A stretch of DNA of 64,000 bases from Streptomyces eurythermus (GTDB lineage: Bacteria > Actinomycetota > Actinomycetes > Streptomycetales > Streptomycetaceae). The position numbers and the translations under genes were made by a program. Of this stretch, positions 23,770-31,803 are shown piece by piece. The stretch's first letter is position 1; every line of letters starts with the position of its first letter. The notes under the pieces are model-generated. The model was not told the DNA's origin. It saw only the letters and a program-made list of their open reading frames with translations, and searched no databases. The stretch is from contig NZ_BMSK01000007.1 in NCBI RefSeq assembly GCF_014649115.1, forward strand, positions 124,001 to 188,000, given 5' to 3'.

Positions 23770-26009
23770 CGCCCCCCGGCCGCCCCCACCCCGCCGACGC
23801 GGCCCGCCGCGCCCTCCGGGAGGCCCGCCAACGGGCGCACACCGAACGGGAGGGCACGGCGGCACGGGGTTCGGTGGAAGGGGAGAGCGCCGTCGATTCG
23901 GTCGAGGGCACGGTCGACGGGGAGCGTGCGGGGACGGGTCCGGGGGAGACCGGACCCGGGAGCGCCGCTTCCTCCGTGCCCACGGACGCGCCGGACGGTG
24001 GCGACCTGGTACGGGGAGCCGAGCCCGAGCCGGACGATGCCGGTTCCGGTGCGCGTACCGGAGGTGCCGTCGGCCGGCGTCCCGGTGATGTCGCCCGGGA
24101 GGCGCTGCGGGCGGCGCGGCGGGAAGCGGCGCGCGCGGAGGCGGAGGCCGCCGGGTCGCCGCGCGAGCGGTGGGCGACCGGGCCGGCCCGGTCCGCCGCG
24201 CCGGACACCTCGTCCCGCTCCGGGCAGGGGGCGGGCACCGCCCGGGCCAAGGCCGTACACGACATGCGGCATTACCTGGCGACCGCCTTCCGGATGCCCT
24301 CGTGGACCGACACCGCCGAGGGCGCCCCGGAGGACACCGCCGACGGCGCCTCGGAGGGCACCGCTGAGGGCGCCCCGGAGGGCACCGCTCCCGCCGCCGC
24401 CCCGCCCGCCGAGCCGGCCCCGGTGACGCCGGAGCCGGGGGAGACAGGTCGTGCGGCGGAGGGGGGACGCGCGGCGGAGAGGCCCCGTGCGGCGGAGGGG
24501 GGCCGTGCGACGGGAACGGGCCGTTTGGTGGAAGGTGGTCGTCCGACCTCGGCCGAGACTGGCCGTTTGGCGGGAACAGGCCGCTCGGCGGGCGTCGGCC
24601 CCTCGGCGGGGACCAGCCGCCGCGCGGAAGCCGGCCCCTCGGCGGAGACCGGCAATGCGGCGGAGACCGGCCGTTCCGCGGAGATCGGGCCGACGGCGGG
24701 CGCGGTGGCGCGGTCGCACTTCGGGGCCGGGACCATGGGGATGGGAACTCCCCACCGTGACGGTGAACTCCGCCGTACCTTCCCGGCGTTCCCCGCCCGG
24801 GAGGGTGGCGGCGCCGGGGAAGCGTTCGCCGGAACCTGGTGGGGCAACGCCTGGGTCGGTGCGCTGGAGCGGGGCGCGCTGGACGCCAAGCGGCTGGCGC
24901 GCGGCCGGGGTTACGCGGACCAAGGGCAAGTGGACGCCATCACCGTCACTCCGGGGCTGGTGCTGGCGTACGTACGGGGCAGCCGGCCCCGGCCGTACCG
25001 GGCGCAGGTACGGGTACGGACCCTGGAGGACGCGGACTGGGAGCGGTTCCTGGACGCCGCCGCCGACCGGCCGGGGCATATCGCGGCGCTGCTCGACAAG
25101 GAGCTGCCCCAGTCGCTCGCCGACTGCGGTGTGCCGTTGCTGCCCGGCCCCGGCGACCTCGTTCCGCGCTGTAGCTGCCCGGATTCCGGTCACCCCTGCA
25201 AGCACGCCGCCGCCCTGTGCTACCAGACGGCCCGGCTGCTCGACGCCGATCCCTTCGTCCTCCTCCTGCTGCGCGGCCGGGGCGAGAAGGAGCTGCTCGA
25301 CGCGTTGTCCCGGCGCAGCGCGGCCCGCGCGGCCCGCGCCGCGAGCGAACGGCAGCCGCGGACCCTGCCGGGCGTCCGGGCCGTCGACGCCCTGGCTCCC
25401 CGCCAACTCCCGCCCCTGCCGCAGCCGTTGCCGGTTCCTCCGCACCCCGAGCAGCCCCCTGTGTACCCCTCGGCACCCGGCGGCCCGGATCCCTTCGCGC
25501 TGGACCAGCTGGCGACCGACGCCGCCGCGCGCGCCCACGCGCTGCTCGCCACCGGGCGTGATCCGGTCGGTGAACTGTCCCTGTGGCAGGACGCGGTGCG
25601 CCTGGCCGCGGCCCGTCCCGGTTCCGGACTGACCGCGGCGACCCGCGCGTTGTACGCCACCCTCGCCGACGCCACCGGCCGTACGCCGGCCGATCTCGCG
25701 CGAGCCGTCGCGGCCTGGCGGCAGGGTGGGGAGGCGGGGCTGGCCGTCCTGGAGGAGCCGTGGGACCCGCCGGCCGGCCGTTTCGACCGGGCCCGTCCGC
25801 TGCTGCTCGCCGCCGACCTGCCGGCGTTCCGCCCCTGGCGCAACCGCCTCACCCATCCGCGCGGCCATGTCCAGCTGCGGCTGGGCCGCGACGGACTGTG
25901 GTACGCCTACGAGTCGGAGCCGGGCCGGGAGGACTGGTGGCCCCGGGGCACCCCGGACTCCGACCCGGTGGGCGCCCTGACCGGCCTCGCCCTACCCGAC
26001 CACCTCTGA
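23766..26009 (+). CDS. SWIM zinc-finger protein with repeat-rich linker
   Basis: This 747-residue protein carries a SWIM finger, CSCPDSGHPCKH (about residues 469-480; C-x-C-xn-C-x-H), thought to bind DNA or protein. The conserved block just before it starts at FAGTWWGNAWVGALERGALD. Residues about 20-330 form a low-complexity linker with degenerate repeats of TAEGAPEGTA and GRAAEGGR/TGRSAEIG types, encoded by repetitive DNA at about 24300-24720, and probably disordered. The C-terminal part (about 520-745) has no catalytic motif I know. It is translationally coupled to the SNF2 gene, so the two probably act together on DNA. The process they serve is unknown. Confidence 0.88.
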   Translation: MTPPGRPHPADAARRALREARQRAHTEREGTAARGSVEGESAVDSVEGTVDGERAGTGPGETGPGSAASSVPTDAPDGGDLVRGAEPEPDDAGSGARTGGAVGRRPGDVAREALRAARREAARAEAEAAGSPRERWATGPARSAAPDTSSRSGQGAGTARAKAVHDMRHYLATAFRMPSWTDTAEGAPEDTADGASEGTAEGAPEGTAPAAAPPAEPAPVTPEPGETGRAAEGGRAAERPRAAEGGRATGTGRLVEGGRPTSAETGRLAGTGRSAGVGPSAGTSRRAEAGPSAETGNAAETGRSAEIGPTAGAVARSHFGAGTMGMGTPHRDGELRRTFPAFPAREGGGAGEAFAGTWWGNAWVGALERGALDAKRLARGRGYADQGQVDAITVTPGLVLAYVRGSRPRPYRAQVRVRTLEDADWERFLDAAADRPGHIAALLDKELPQSLADCGVPLLPGPGDLVPRCSCPDSGHPCKHAAALCYQTARLLDADPFVLLLLRGRGEKELLDALSRRSAARAARAASERQPRTLPGVRAVDALAPRQLPPLPQPLPVPPHPEQPPVYPSAPGGPDPFALDQLATDAAARAHALLATGRDPVGELSLWQDAVRLAAARPGSGLTAATRALYATLADATGRTPADLARAVAAWRQGGEAGLAVLEEPWDPPAGRFDRARPLLLAADLPAFRPWRNRLTHPRGHVQLRLGRDGLWYAYESEPGREDWWPRGTPDSDPVGALTGLALPDHL

Positions 26010-27030
26010 CCCCACCTCGCCCATACCCAGCCCGACACCTCCGGCCTGCCGAGCCCTTCCTGGCTACCGCCCGCCGGAGGTCTGTCGACTCCGTCCGCCC
26101 GGCGACGAGCCGCAAGGCCGTGTGTGCCTGCCTGCCTGCCGGGGTTGTTCCTGTCTTCGGCCCGCCGGAGGTTGTTGATCCTGGTTGCTCGGCGGCGAGC
26201 CGCAAGGCCCTGTGCCCGGTCTGCGGGGTTGTTCGTGGCTCCGGTCTGCGGCAGAGATCAGCCCTACGCCTCCTGCCTGCCGGGGTTGTTCCTGTCTTCG
26301 GCCCGCTGGAGGCCCGTTGGCCCTGGTTGCTCGGCGGCGAGCCGTAAGGCCGTGTGCCCGGTCTGCGGGGTTGTCCGTGATCCCGCCTTGCCCGAGGACC
26401 ATCCCAACGGCCCCGGATTTCCGGGGCGTTCCTGACTCTGGCCCGCCGGAGGTCCGTTGGCCTTGGCTGCTCGGCGACGGCCGTAAGGCCCTGTGCCCGG
26501 CCTGCCGGGTCGTTCGTGACTCCGGGCCCCCGAAGATCAGCCCAACGCCCCGACCGGCCGGGCTGCTGCTGACTCCGGCTCGCCCGGCGGCTGCTGGCCA
26601 TGGTCGCCCGGCGGCCGATCGCCAGACCCTGCGCTCGGTCTGTCGCGTTGTCGCCGACTCCAGCCCGCCGGACGGCCCTTGCCCCGGGCCTCCCGCCCGG
26701 CGACCAGTCCAACGACCCCCGTCCCCGGCCACCGGCCCGCCGGGTCGTTGCTGACTCCGGCCTACCGGGCCGCCCGTCGAGACCGGCCGCCAGGCCCTGT
26801 CCCCGGCCCGTCGGGTCGTCCCCGAGGCCGGTCCGGCGGAGCATCCTCGGCGCCGGCCGTCCGCCGTCAGCCGGGGCACCCCCTGTCCCGGATCTGTCGG
26901 GCGGCTTCGGATTCCGGTGTGCCGGACGGCTCCTGACCAGGCCGCCCGGCCACCTCGTACCTCCGCCTGCAGGAAGCCGACCACATCGACGCTCCGGCCG
27001 CCCCGCCGCACCGCGCCCGGTACGTCGTGG
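26010..27030. repeat. Degenerate tandem repeat region (about 140-bp spacing)
   Basis: The stretch consists of diverged copies of a GGCGGCGAGCCGCAAGGCC-type block, followed by a CTGCGGGGTTGTTCGTG-type block and a GGCCCGCCGGAGG-type block. The first block recurs near 26102, 26192, 26333, 26472 and 26610, mostly about 140 bp apart, and decays to the right with shorter spacing up to about 26830. Open frames on both strands (for example repeated GGEPQGPV or CRGCSCLR peptides) follow from the repeats and change frame between copies, so no protein is supported. It fills the gap between the SWIM gene and the butyrolactone synthase stop. Confidence 0.75.
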
Positions 27031-27993
27031 TCAGGCCGTGGCCGGGTGTGTCTTCACCGCGCACTCGAAGACGAGCGCGTCGTGCTGCTCGACGGTCACG
27101 CGGACGCGGCCGTCGGCGGCTGTCTCGGCCGCGACCCACGCGGGGGCGTCCAGCTCCGCGTACCGGTGGAAGGCCGCGTCCAGGCCCGTGGCGAGGACCG
27201 GCTCAGGGCCGAGGTGGTGCTGGGCCGCCTGGCGGGCCGCCTCCAGGAGCAGCATGCCGGGAGCATGGTCGTTCGGGTGGTCGAAGATGATCGGGTGCAG
27301 GGTGTTCACCCGCAGCTGCCAGCGGCCGTCGGCGGCGCGGGGCGAGAGCACCACGTCCTGCGGGCGGTCCCGGCCGACGAGCCCGGGCTGGAGCGACGCC
27401 GGCAGTTCGACGGCCGCCGCCATGGCCCGCTCGGCGTCCGCGTAGGCCCCGCGCAGCCGCCGGTACAGCGCCCTGCTGTGCGAACTGAACGAGGTCGACG
27501 CCGTGCCGAGCTGCTGCCCCTCGCGGGTGGCGGTCACCTCCATCCGCATCCCGCGCAGCACACCGGCCCGCCGCTCGACGTCCTCGCAGCGGATGCTCAG
27601 TTCCACGTCGGCCGGGGTGAGCCCGGCGCGCAGCGCGGCCGGGTCCAGGGCGACGTGCAGGTCACGCCATATCTGCTTGTGGTCCATGGGCGCGCCGAAG
27701 ACCGCGTGGGACAGCAGTGGCACCGTCTGCCGCAGTGTCTCGCTGAACAGCAGCGGGTCGTGGAAGCCGCCGGCGGGTCCGTAGAAGGTGTGGGCGCGCG
27801 GCCACTGGGCCGTGACCGTGCAGGTGTCCGGGTCCGTCTGGCGCCAGCCGGTGAGGAAGACTTCGGTGACCACCGAGCGGTGGACGTACTCCTTGGGGAC
27901 GGTTGTCGTCAATGTGGCCAGTCCGACGGGTGTGGTGGGCAGGGCGGCCTGGAAGTCCGTGATCATACTGTCGATGGGCGCAAACGTGGTCAT
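27031..27993 (-). CDS. AfsA/ScbA-like gamma-butyrolactone synthase
   Basis: The 320-residue protein has two AfsA hot-dog repeats. The first contains VPKEYVHRSVVTEVFLTGW, the family's K-x-x-V-H-R signature. The second contains LHPIIFDHPNDHAPGMLLLE, the matching D-H-P-x-D-H-x-P-G motif. AfsA-type enzymes condense a beta-ketoacyl-ACP with dihydroxyacetone phosphate, the first step to A-factor-like signals. ATG at 27993 follows GGGGAGAGG. It is divergent from HAD, SDR and ScbR-like genes, with a receptor-box-like site in its promoter at 28107-28131. In S. coelicolor the scbA locus occupies a similar place beside a helicase/SWIM pair (from memory). No polyketide cluster follows here. The exact signal structure cannot be predicted. 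Confidence 0.9.
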   Translation of the reverse strand: MTTFAPIDSMITDFQAALPTTPVGLATLTTTVPKEYVHRSVVTEVFLTGWRQTDPDTCTVTAQWPRAHTFYGPAGGFHDPLLFSETLRQTVPLLSHAVFGAPMDHKQIWRDLHVALDPAALRAGLTPADVELSIRCEDVERRAGVLRGMRMEVTATREGQQLGTASTSFSSHSRALYRRLRGAYADAERAMAAAVELPASLQPGLVGRDRPQDVVLSPRAADGRWQLRVNTLHPIIFDHPNDHAPGMLLLEAARQAAQHHLGPEPVLATGLDAAFHRYAELDAPAWVAAETAADGRVRVTVEQHDALVFECAVKTHPATA

Positions 27994-28106
27994 CTTGCCT
28001 CTCCCCCTGGGCAGTCGAGGACGGAGTGCTGCCGGAACGCAGGTCAAGCCGTGAACGGGATTGCGTGGAGCGCGGTTTGAGCTGAGCGGTGAACGACGGG
28101 CGCCAC

Positions 28107-28131
28107 TGTACGGACTGACCGGTTTTTTTTC
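28107..28131 (-). promoter_or_regulatory. Candidate butyrolactone-receptor box upstream of the afsA-like gene
   Basis: On the minus strand this reads GGAAAAAAAACCGGTCAGTC and continues with CGTAC, about 115 bases upstream of the synthase start. The A-run followed by ACCGG and a weak second half resembles ScbR-type operators as I remember them. Such sites are occupied by the receptor until the signal accumulates. Confidence 0.5.
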
Positions 28132-28434
28132 CAGCCTTTCCGGTCCGTTCCGGCAGGTGGCCGCCGGGCGTGCCCGGGCGGGCGTGACCGCGTCGGACAA
28201 CGCGCCGCCGAGCCCGGCGGACGAGGGCGGACGGCCCCGTGCGCACGCGTTGCCTTCGCAGTCAACTCTGCACGCTCCCTTGGAGATTGCAGCCGATCCC
28301 GGACTTCCGCGCACGGCAGTCCGGCCCGCTCCGCGCGTCCGTGCGGACGCCCGGAACCGGGTCCGGCCAGCCTACTCGGGGCCGGTCGAGGGTGACCCAC
28401 CGGTGTGACGAGCAGGACACTGTGTGTGGAACGC

Positions 28435-28450
28435 CGGGTCCCGGGACCCG
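28435..28450. repeat. 16-bp perfect palindrome in the divergent gap
   Basis: CGGGTCCCGGGACCCG is a perfect palindrome roughly midway between the synthase and HAD genes, 125 bases before the HAD start. It has no spacer, so it is unlikely to act as a terminator. It may be an operator for another regulator. The rest of 28140-28420 shows no gene. Confidence 0.4.
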
Positions 28451-28502
28451 AGACGCCGGAACATGATCCATGGACTATCGACGGCACCCGTGTGAAGATC
28501 TC

Positions 28503-28518
28503 AACCGGTCGTCAGGTT
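28503..28518 (+). promoter_or_regulatory. Candidate butyrolactone-receptor box upstream of the HAD-SDR operon
   Basis: AACCGG-TCGT-CAGGTT has arms matching at five of six positions and lies 57 bases before the HAD start, in the promoter zone. The layout AACCGG...GGTTT followed by TC resembles the receptor site in front of scbR as I recall it. It would place the operon under the ScbR-like protein encoded downstream. Confidence 0.5.
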
Positions 28519-28575
28519 TACTCGATTCGCTGTCCACGCGAAGCGCCGGCGGATCGCGGGAGGAGAGATGAATCC

Positions 28576-29295
28576 ATGACCGAGCAGCTCGAGAAGCTCC
28601 GCATGGTCGCGCTCAACATCGACGGAGTCCTGCTGAACGACACGTTCAGTCCCGTCATCCACCACTTCGTCACGAGCCGGGGCGGCACCTACTCCGCCGA
28701 CCTGGAGCGCCGGATCTTCTCCCAGCCGCAGGCGGTCGCGGGCAAGATCCTCGCGGAGGTGTGCGGCATGCGGACCTCCCCGATGGAGACGATCGCCGTC
28801 TACTTCGAGGACCGGGCGCGCTACCTCGCGGACCACCCGGTCCGCGTCCTCGACGGCGCGGCGGAACTGCTGCGCAGAATCCGCGCCCTGGGGCTGCGGA
28901 CCGTCTGCTACGGCGGACTCGACGCCTCCCACTTCGAGCGCTACCTGGGCCACCTGACCGACCTGTTCGACGAGCCCCGGTACGTGTGCACCAACGACAT
29001 CCGTCCCGGCCTGTACGAGATCGCCGTCGACCACGCCGGACTCGCCTGCGACGAGGTGCTGTTCGTGGACGACGTGGCCCGGGTCGCCGAGGCGGCCCGC
29101 GAGCTGGGCGCCCCGTTCATCGGACACCCCAGCGACTTCGAGCACGGCTACCAGCGACAGCTCATGGCCGAGACCGGCGCGCGTCATGTCGTCGGCTCGC
29201 TCGACGAGATCGACGACGCGCTGTTGCGTACGATCGACGCGGAGGCGCGGGCCGGTACCCTCTGGGCCGGCGCGCCCGGAAAGGCGGTGGAGTGA
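28576..29295 (+). CDS. HAD-fold protein with substituted catalytic motifs, butyrolactone locus
   Basis: The 239-residue protein has the HAD fold but altered motifs. Motif I reads VALNIDGVLLND, with Asn14 where the nucleophilic Asp belongs and Asp16 kept. Motif II has CYGGLDAS instead of the usual TN/SN after the strand. Motif III has Arg143 (DIRPGLYE) in place of Lys. Only motif IV (FVDDVARV, Asp165-Asp166) is normal. A phosphatase is needed to remove phosphate from the AfsA product, and a HAD gene here would be the natural candidate, yet this one lacks the nucleophile. It may be a non-catalytic or differently acting member. ATG at 28576 follows GGGAGGAGAG. The stop overlaps the SDR start. 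Confidence 0.85.
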   Translation: MTEQLEKLRMVALNIDGVLLNDTFSPVIHHFVTSRGGTYSADLERRIFSQPQAVAGKILAEVCGMRTSPMETIAVYFEDRARYLADHPVRVLDGAAELLRRIRALGLRTVCYGGLDASHFERYLGHLTDLFDEPRYVCTNDIRPGLYEIAVDHAGLACDEVLFVDDVARVAEAARELGAPFIGHPSDFEHGYQRQLMAETGARHVVGSLDEIDDALLRTIDAEARAGTLWAGAPGKAVE

Positions 29296-30065
29296 CATCG
29301 GAAGGCGGACTGCTCGCCGGCAAGGTCCTGCTGGTCACCGGGGCGAGCAGCGGCATCGGCGCGGCGGCGGCCCGGGTGGGCGCGCGCAACGGTGCCAAAC
29401 TGGTGCTGATGGCCCGCCGGCTGCGCCGACTGGAGGAGCTGGCGGCCGAGTTGCGGGACAAGGGCACCGAAGTCGCCTGCGCCGACGGCGATGTGACCAG
29501 CGCCGAGGACGTGGAGCGGGCGGTACGGCTCGCCGTCGACCGGTACGGCAGGCTCGACGCCGCGTTCAACAACGCCGGTACGACGACCGAACCGGCCCTG
29601 CTGCACGAGACGGACGACGCCGACTACGACGCGGTGCTCGACGTGAACGTCCGTGGCGTCTGGCTCTGCATGAAACACGAGATCAGGGCCATGCTCGCGC
29701 ACGGGACGGGCGGCGCGATCGTCAACAACAGCAGCATCGCCGGGGTCCGCGCGACCTCGCAGGGGGCGCCCTATGTGGCCGCCAAACACGCCGTGCTCGG
29801 CCTGACCAAGTCGGCCGCGGCCCAGTACGCGGGGCACGGTATCCGGGTGAACGCGCTCGCCACCGGGCTGACCCGGACGGAGATGTCCGAGGGCGTCTTC
29901 GCCCGTGACCCGGCGGCCGAGGAGCGCATGCGCCGCCGTAATCCGCAGGGGAGAGTGGCCGATCCGGAGGAGGTGGCCCAGGTCGCGGTGTGGCTCTGCA
30001 GCGACCAGGCCAGCTTCGTCACCGGTGCCACCATGGCGGTGGACGGCGGCGCCGGAGCCTGGTGA
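29292..30065 (+). CDS. SDR-family reductase (probable butyrolactone keto/enoyl reductase)
   Basis: The 257-residue classical short-chain dehydrogenase has cofactor motif TGASSGIGAAAARV, NNAG (FNNAGTT), catalytic Ser in NNSSIAG, YxxxK as YVAAKHAV, and the C-terminal TGATMAVDGGAGAW. Arg residues after the second strand (ARRLRRLEEL) favour NADPH. GTG at 29292 overlaps the HAD stop. Reductases of this type act on the ketone or butenolide of the AfsA product in A-factor, SCB and VB pathways (BprA, ScbB, BarS). Which step this one performs is inferred from location only. Confidence 0.9.
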   Translation: MTSEGGLLAGKVLLVTGASSGIGAAAARVGARNGAKLVLMARRLRRLEELAAELRDKGTEVACADGDVTSAEDVERAVRLAVDRYGRLDAAFNNAGTTTEPALLHETDDADYDAVLDVNVRGVWLCMKHEIRAMLAHGTGGAIVNNSSIAGVRATSQGAPYVAAKHAVLGLTKSAAAQYAGHGIRVNALATGLTRTEMSEGVFARDPAAEERMRRRNPQGRVADPEEVAQVAVWLCSDQASFVTGATMAVDGGAGAW

Positions 30066-30101
30066 GTCGCGGCGTTCGGCCAAGGGCGGCCCGGCTTCAC
30101 G

Positions 30102-30120
30102 GATTGGTAAAGTACCAATC
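30102..30120. promoter_or_regulatory. 19-bp palindrome upstream of the scbR-like gene
   Basis: GATTGGTAAAGTACCAATC has perfect 8-bp arms around AAG, 37 bases after the SDR stop and about 100 bases before the receptor start. It is AT-rich for this genome and is followed by a T/C-rich run. It could be the receptor's own operator or, less likely, a terminator for the HAD-SDR operon. Confidence 0.55.
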
Positions 30121-30221
30121 ATCTGGTTTCTTTTGTCTCCCGGCCCGCACCCCGCAGGCCGGGATCAGGCATCCGCGTCAGCTCGGAGGGGGTGGCGTGG
30201 CGCGGACGAGAGGACGAACAC

Positions 30222-30893
30222 ATGGCACAGCAGTTGCGCGCGATCCGAACCCGTGGCGCGATCCTGAACGCGGCGGCGGAGGTCTTCGCGCAGCACGGCT
30301 ACCACGGTGCCAGCATCGCGCAGATTCTCGACAGGGCCCAGGTCACGCGAGGGGCTCTTTACTTCCACTTCGCTTCCAAGGAGCAGTTGGTCCAGGGCAT
30401 CTTCGCCGAGCAGGTGACGGAACAGGGGTATCCGCCGCGCACCTACAAGCTCCAGGAACTCGTCGACGAGGCCATGGCGCTGGCCTGCCGGCTGCCGCAG
30501 GAGATCATGCTGCGGGCCGGCGCCAAGCTGGCGATGGAGCCGCAGCTCCAGGAACTGACCGACGGGGGCCCCTGGGAGGCGTGGGCGCTGCGGTTCGCCT
30601 CCATGGTCCTCGCGGCCAAGGAACACGGCGAGGTCTATCCGCACGTGGCGCCCGAGGAACTGGGCCGCTTCCTGGTCAGCTCCTGGGTCGGCGCCCAGAT
30701 AGTCTCGGAGGTGACGTCAGGGTGGCAGGACCTGGAAGAGCGCATCTCCTCCATCTTCGCCTACACGCTGCCCAGCGTCGCGATGCCCGCGATCTTCGCG
30801 CAGCTCGACTTCGGACCGGACCGCGGGACCCGGGTGCTCGCCGAGATGCGCGCGGAGGACGCGGCGGCGCTGGTGGCGGAACCGGCGAGCTGA
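30222..30893 (+). CDS. ScbR/ArpA-like gamma-butyrolactone receptor
   Basis: The 223-residue TetR-family repressor starts with the helix-turn-helix ILNAAAEVFAQHGYHGASIA then QVTRGALYFHFASKEQLVQG, very close to ArpA/ScbR sequences as I know them. The C-terminal part contains PWEAWALRF and GRFLVSSWVGAQIVSEVTSG, where receptor proteins keep tryptophans lining the ligand pocket. ATG at 30222 is preferred to the upstream GTG at 30192 because MAQQLRAIRTRG matches family starts. It is downstream of SDR and HAD genes and probably represses the synthase and the operon until the signal appears. Confidence 0.9.
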   Translation: MAQQLRAIRTRGAILNAAAEVFAQHGYHGASIAQILDRAQVTRGALYFHFASKEQLVQGIFAEQVTEQGYPPRTYKLQELVDEAMALACRLPQEIMLRAGAKLAMEPQLQELTDGGPWEAWALRFASMVLAAKEHGEVYPHVAPEELGRFLVSSWVGAQIVSEVTSGWQDLEERISSIFAYTLPSVAMPAIFAQLDFGPDRGTRVLAEMRAEDAAALVAEPAS

Positions 30894-31197
30894 CCCCCAC
30901 CGGGCCGGACCGGCAAGGGCTCCCGCACGGGGTGTGCCAAGACTCCCGCGTCGAGTGGGCCAGGGTTTCCGCGCCGGGTGCGTCAATGCCCTGCCGGCGG
31001 AACCGGTGAGCGCGGCTCGGCCGGCCGGAGTCGCCGGGTCACGGGCCGGGTGCGTACCGGCCGGCTCCGGTCTCCGATGTGGGCCGGCGGATGTACGGGC
31101 TCCTTGCCGGTCGCCATCGGCGTGGACGTCCACCCGATGACGACCGGCTGTCGTTTCACCCCTTGTCAACCTTGGCCGCGACCAGCGGCCTCCCGCG
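30894..31197. other. Gap between convergent TetR genes
   Basis: About 300 bases lie between stops of two TetR-family genes. It contains imperfect repeats of GGGTGCGTC/CGGGTGCGTAC and GC-rich short inverted repeats but no long perfect hairpin. No gene was seen; short open frames on both strands are compositional. Confidence 0.5.
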
Positions 31198-31803
31198 TCA
31201 AGAAGAGGTCGGCGTGAGCCGGTCGGCGAAGGCCGGCGAGGCCAGCGCGGGGAGCAGCAGTTCCCAGGCGTCGGTCAGCCAGGCCTCCCGGTCGCGGTCC
31301 GCGGGAACCGCCTCCTGATGGAGCGCGAGGGCCAGCGCCAGGTCCACGACGGACTCCACGCCGGCGCCGGACCGCAGGCTCCCCTCCTCCTGGGCGCGCA
31401 GCACCGTCTGCCGGAGCACCGCGCGCCAGGCGAGCCGGCAGTCCATGGCCGCTCCCAGGGACGGTCCGCGCTCCCGGGCCAGCCTGAGCCCGGCCCGGGT
31501 CAGCGGGTCGGTCGCCAGCCGGCCGGCCAGCCCGCGCACCATGCCGCCCAGCGCCCGCAGGGCCGGGACCCCGGGATCGTCCAGGGCCTTCAGCTCGGCG
31601 CCGGAGCGCTCGCACGCCACGTACTGCACGGCGTCCGCGAGCGCCGACTTGCTGCTGAAGTGGAACGAGAGCGCACCCTTGCTCACCGCCGCGCGGTCGC
31701 TGACCGTCGCCAGCGTGGTGCCCTCGTAGCCGTCGCGGTCGAATATCTGGGCCGCGGCCAGAAGCAGGGCGTTGCGGGTCTCTTCGGCCCTCACTTGCCT
31801 CAT
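31198..31803 (-). CDS. TetR-family regulator, probable ScbR-like paralogue (pseudo-receptor type)
   Basis: The 201-residue protein begins MRQVRAEETRNALLLAAAQI, with a helix-turn-helix containing VSDRAAVSKGALSFHFSSKS. This is the autoregulator-receptor style of TetR domain. The C-terminal domain (ERSGAELKALDDPGVPALRA onward) differs from the receptor at 30222. Streptomyces butyrolactone loci often contain such a second regulator that responds to other ligands. ATG at 31803 matches family starts; the open frame upstream adds unrelated residues. It is convergent with the receptor gene. The receptor-box palindrome at 32049-32068 lies about 245 bases upstream and may control it. Confidence 0.82.
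   Translation of the reverse strand: MRQVRAEETRNALLLAAAQIFDRDGYEGTTLATVSDRAAVSKGALSFHFSSKSALADAVQYVACERSGAELKALDDPGVPALRALGGMVRGLAGRLATDPLTRAGLRLARERGPSLGAAMDCRLAWRAVLRQTVLRAQEEGSLRSGAGVESVVDLALALALHQEAVPADRDREAWLTDAWELLLPALASPAFADRLTPTSS

Noticed and set aside
20755..23865. Long minus-strand frame of 1036 residues opposite the SNF2 gene
   Set aside because: It is antisense to a clear SNF2 gene and reflects the GC skew of codon positions. No motifs.
20911..26009. SNF2/SWIM pair as a known antiphage system such as DISARM or Gabija-like
   Set aside because: No methyltransferase, PLD nuclease or other defence partner is adjacent. The pair matches a broadly conserved chromosomal locus instead.
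26064..27011. Minus-strand open frames with repeated GGPESGTPR-like peptides as a secreted repeat protein
   Set aside because: The peptides follow the DNA repeat, change frame between copies and lack a start region with a signal or ribosome site.
28435..28450. Palindrome CGGGTCCCGGGACCCG as a terminator
   Set aside because: It has no loop, no gene ends near it and it lies in a divergent promoter gap.
28405..28575. 57-residue N-terminal extension of the HAD protein
   Set aside because: It runs through the promoter palindromes and lacks HAD similarity; ATG at 28576 has a strong ribosome site.
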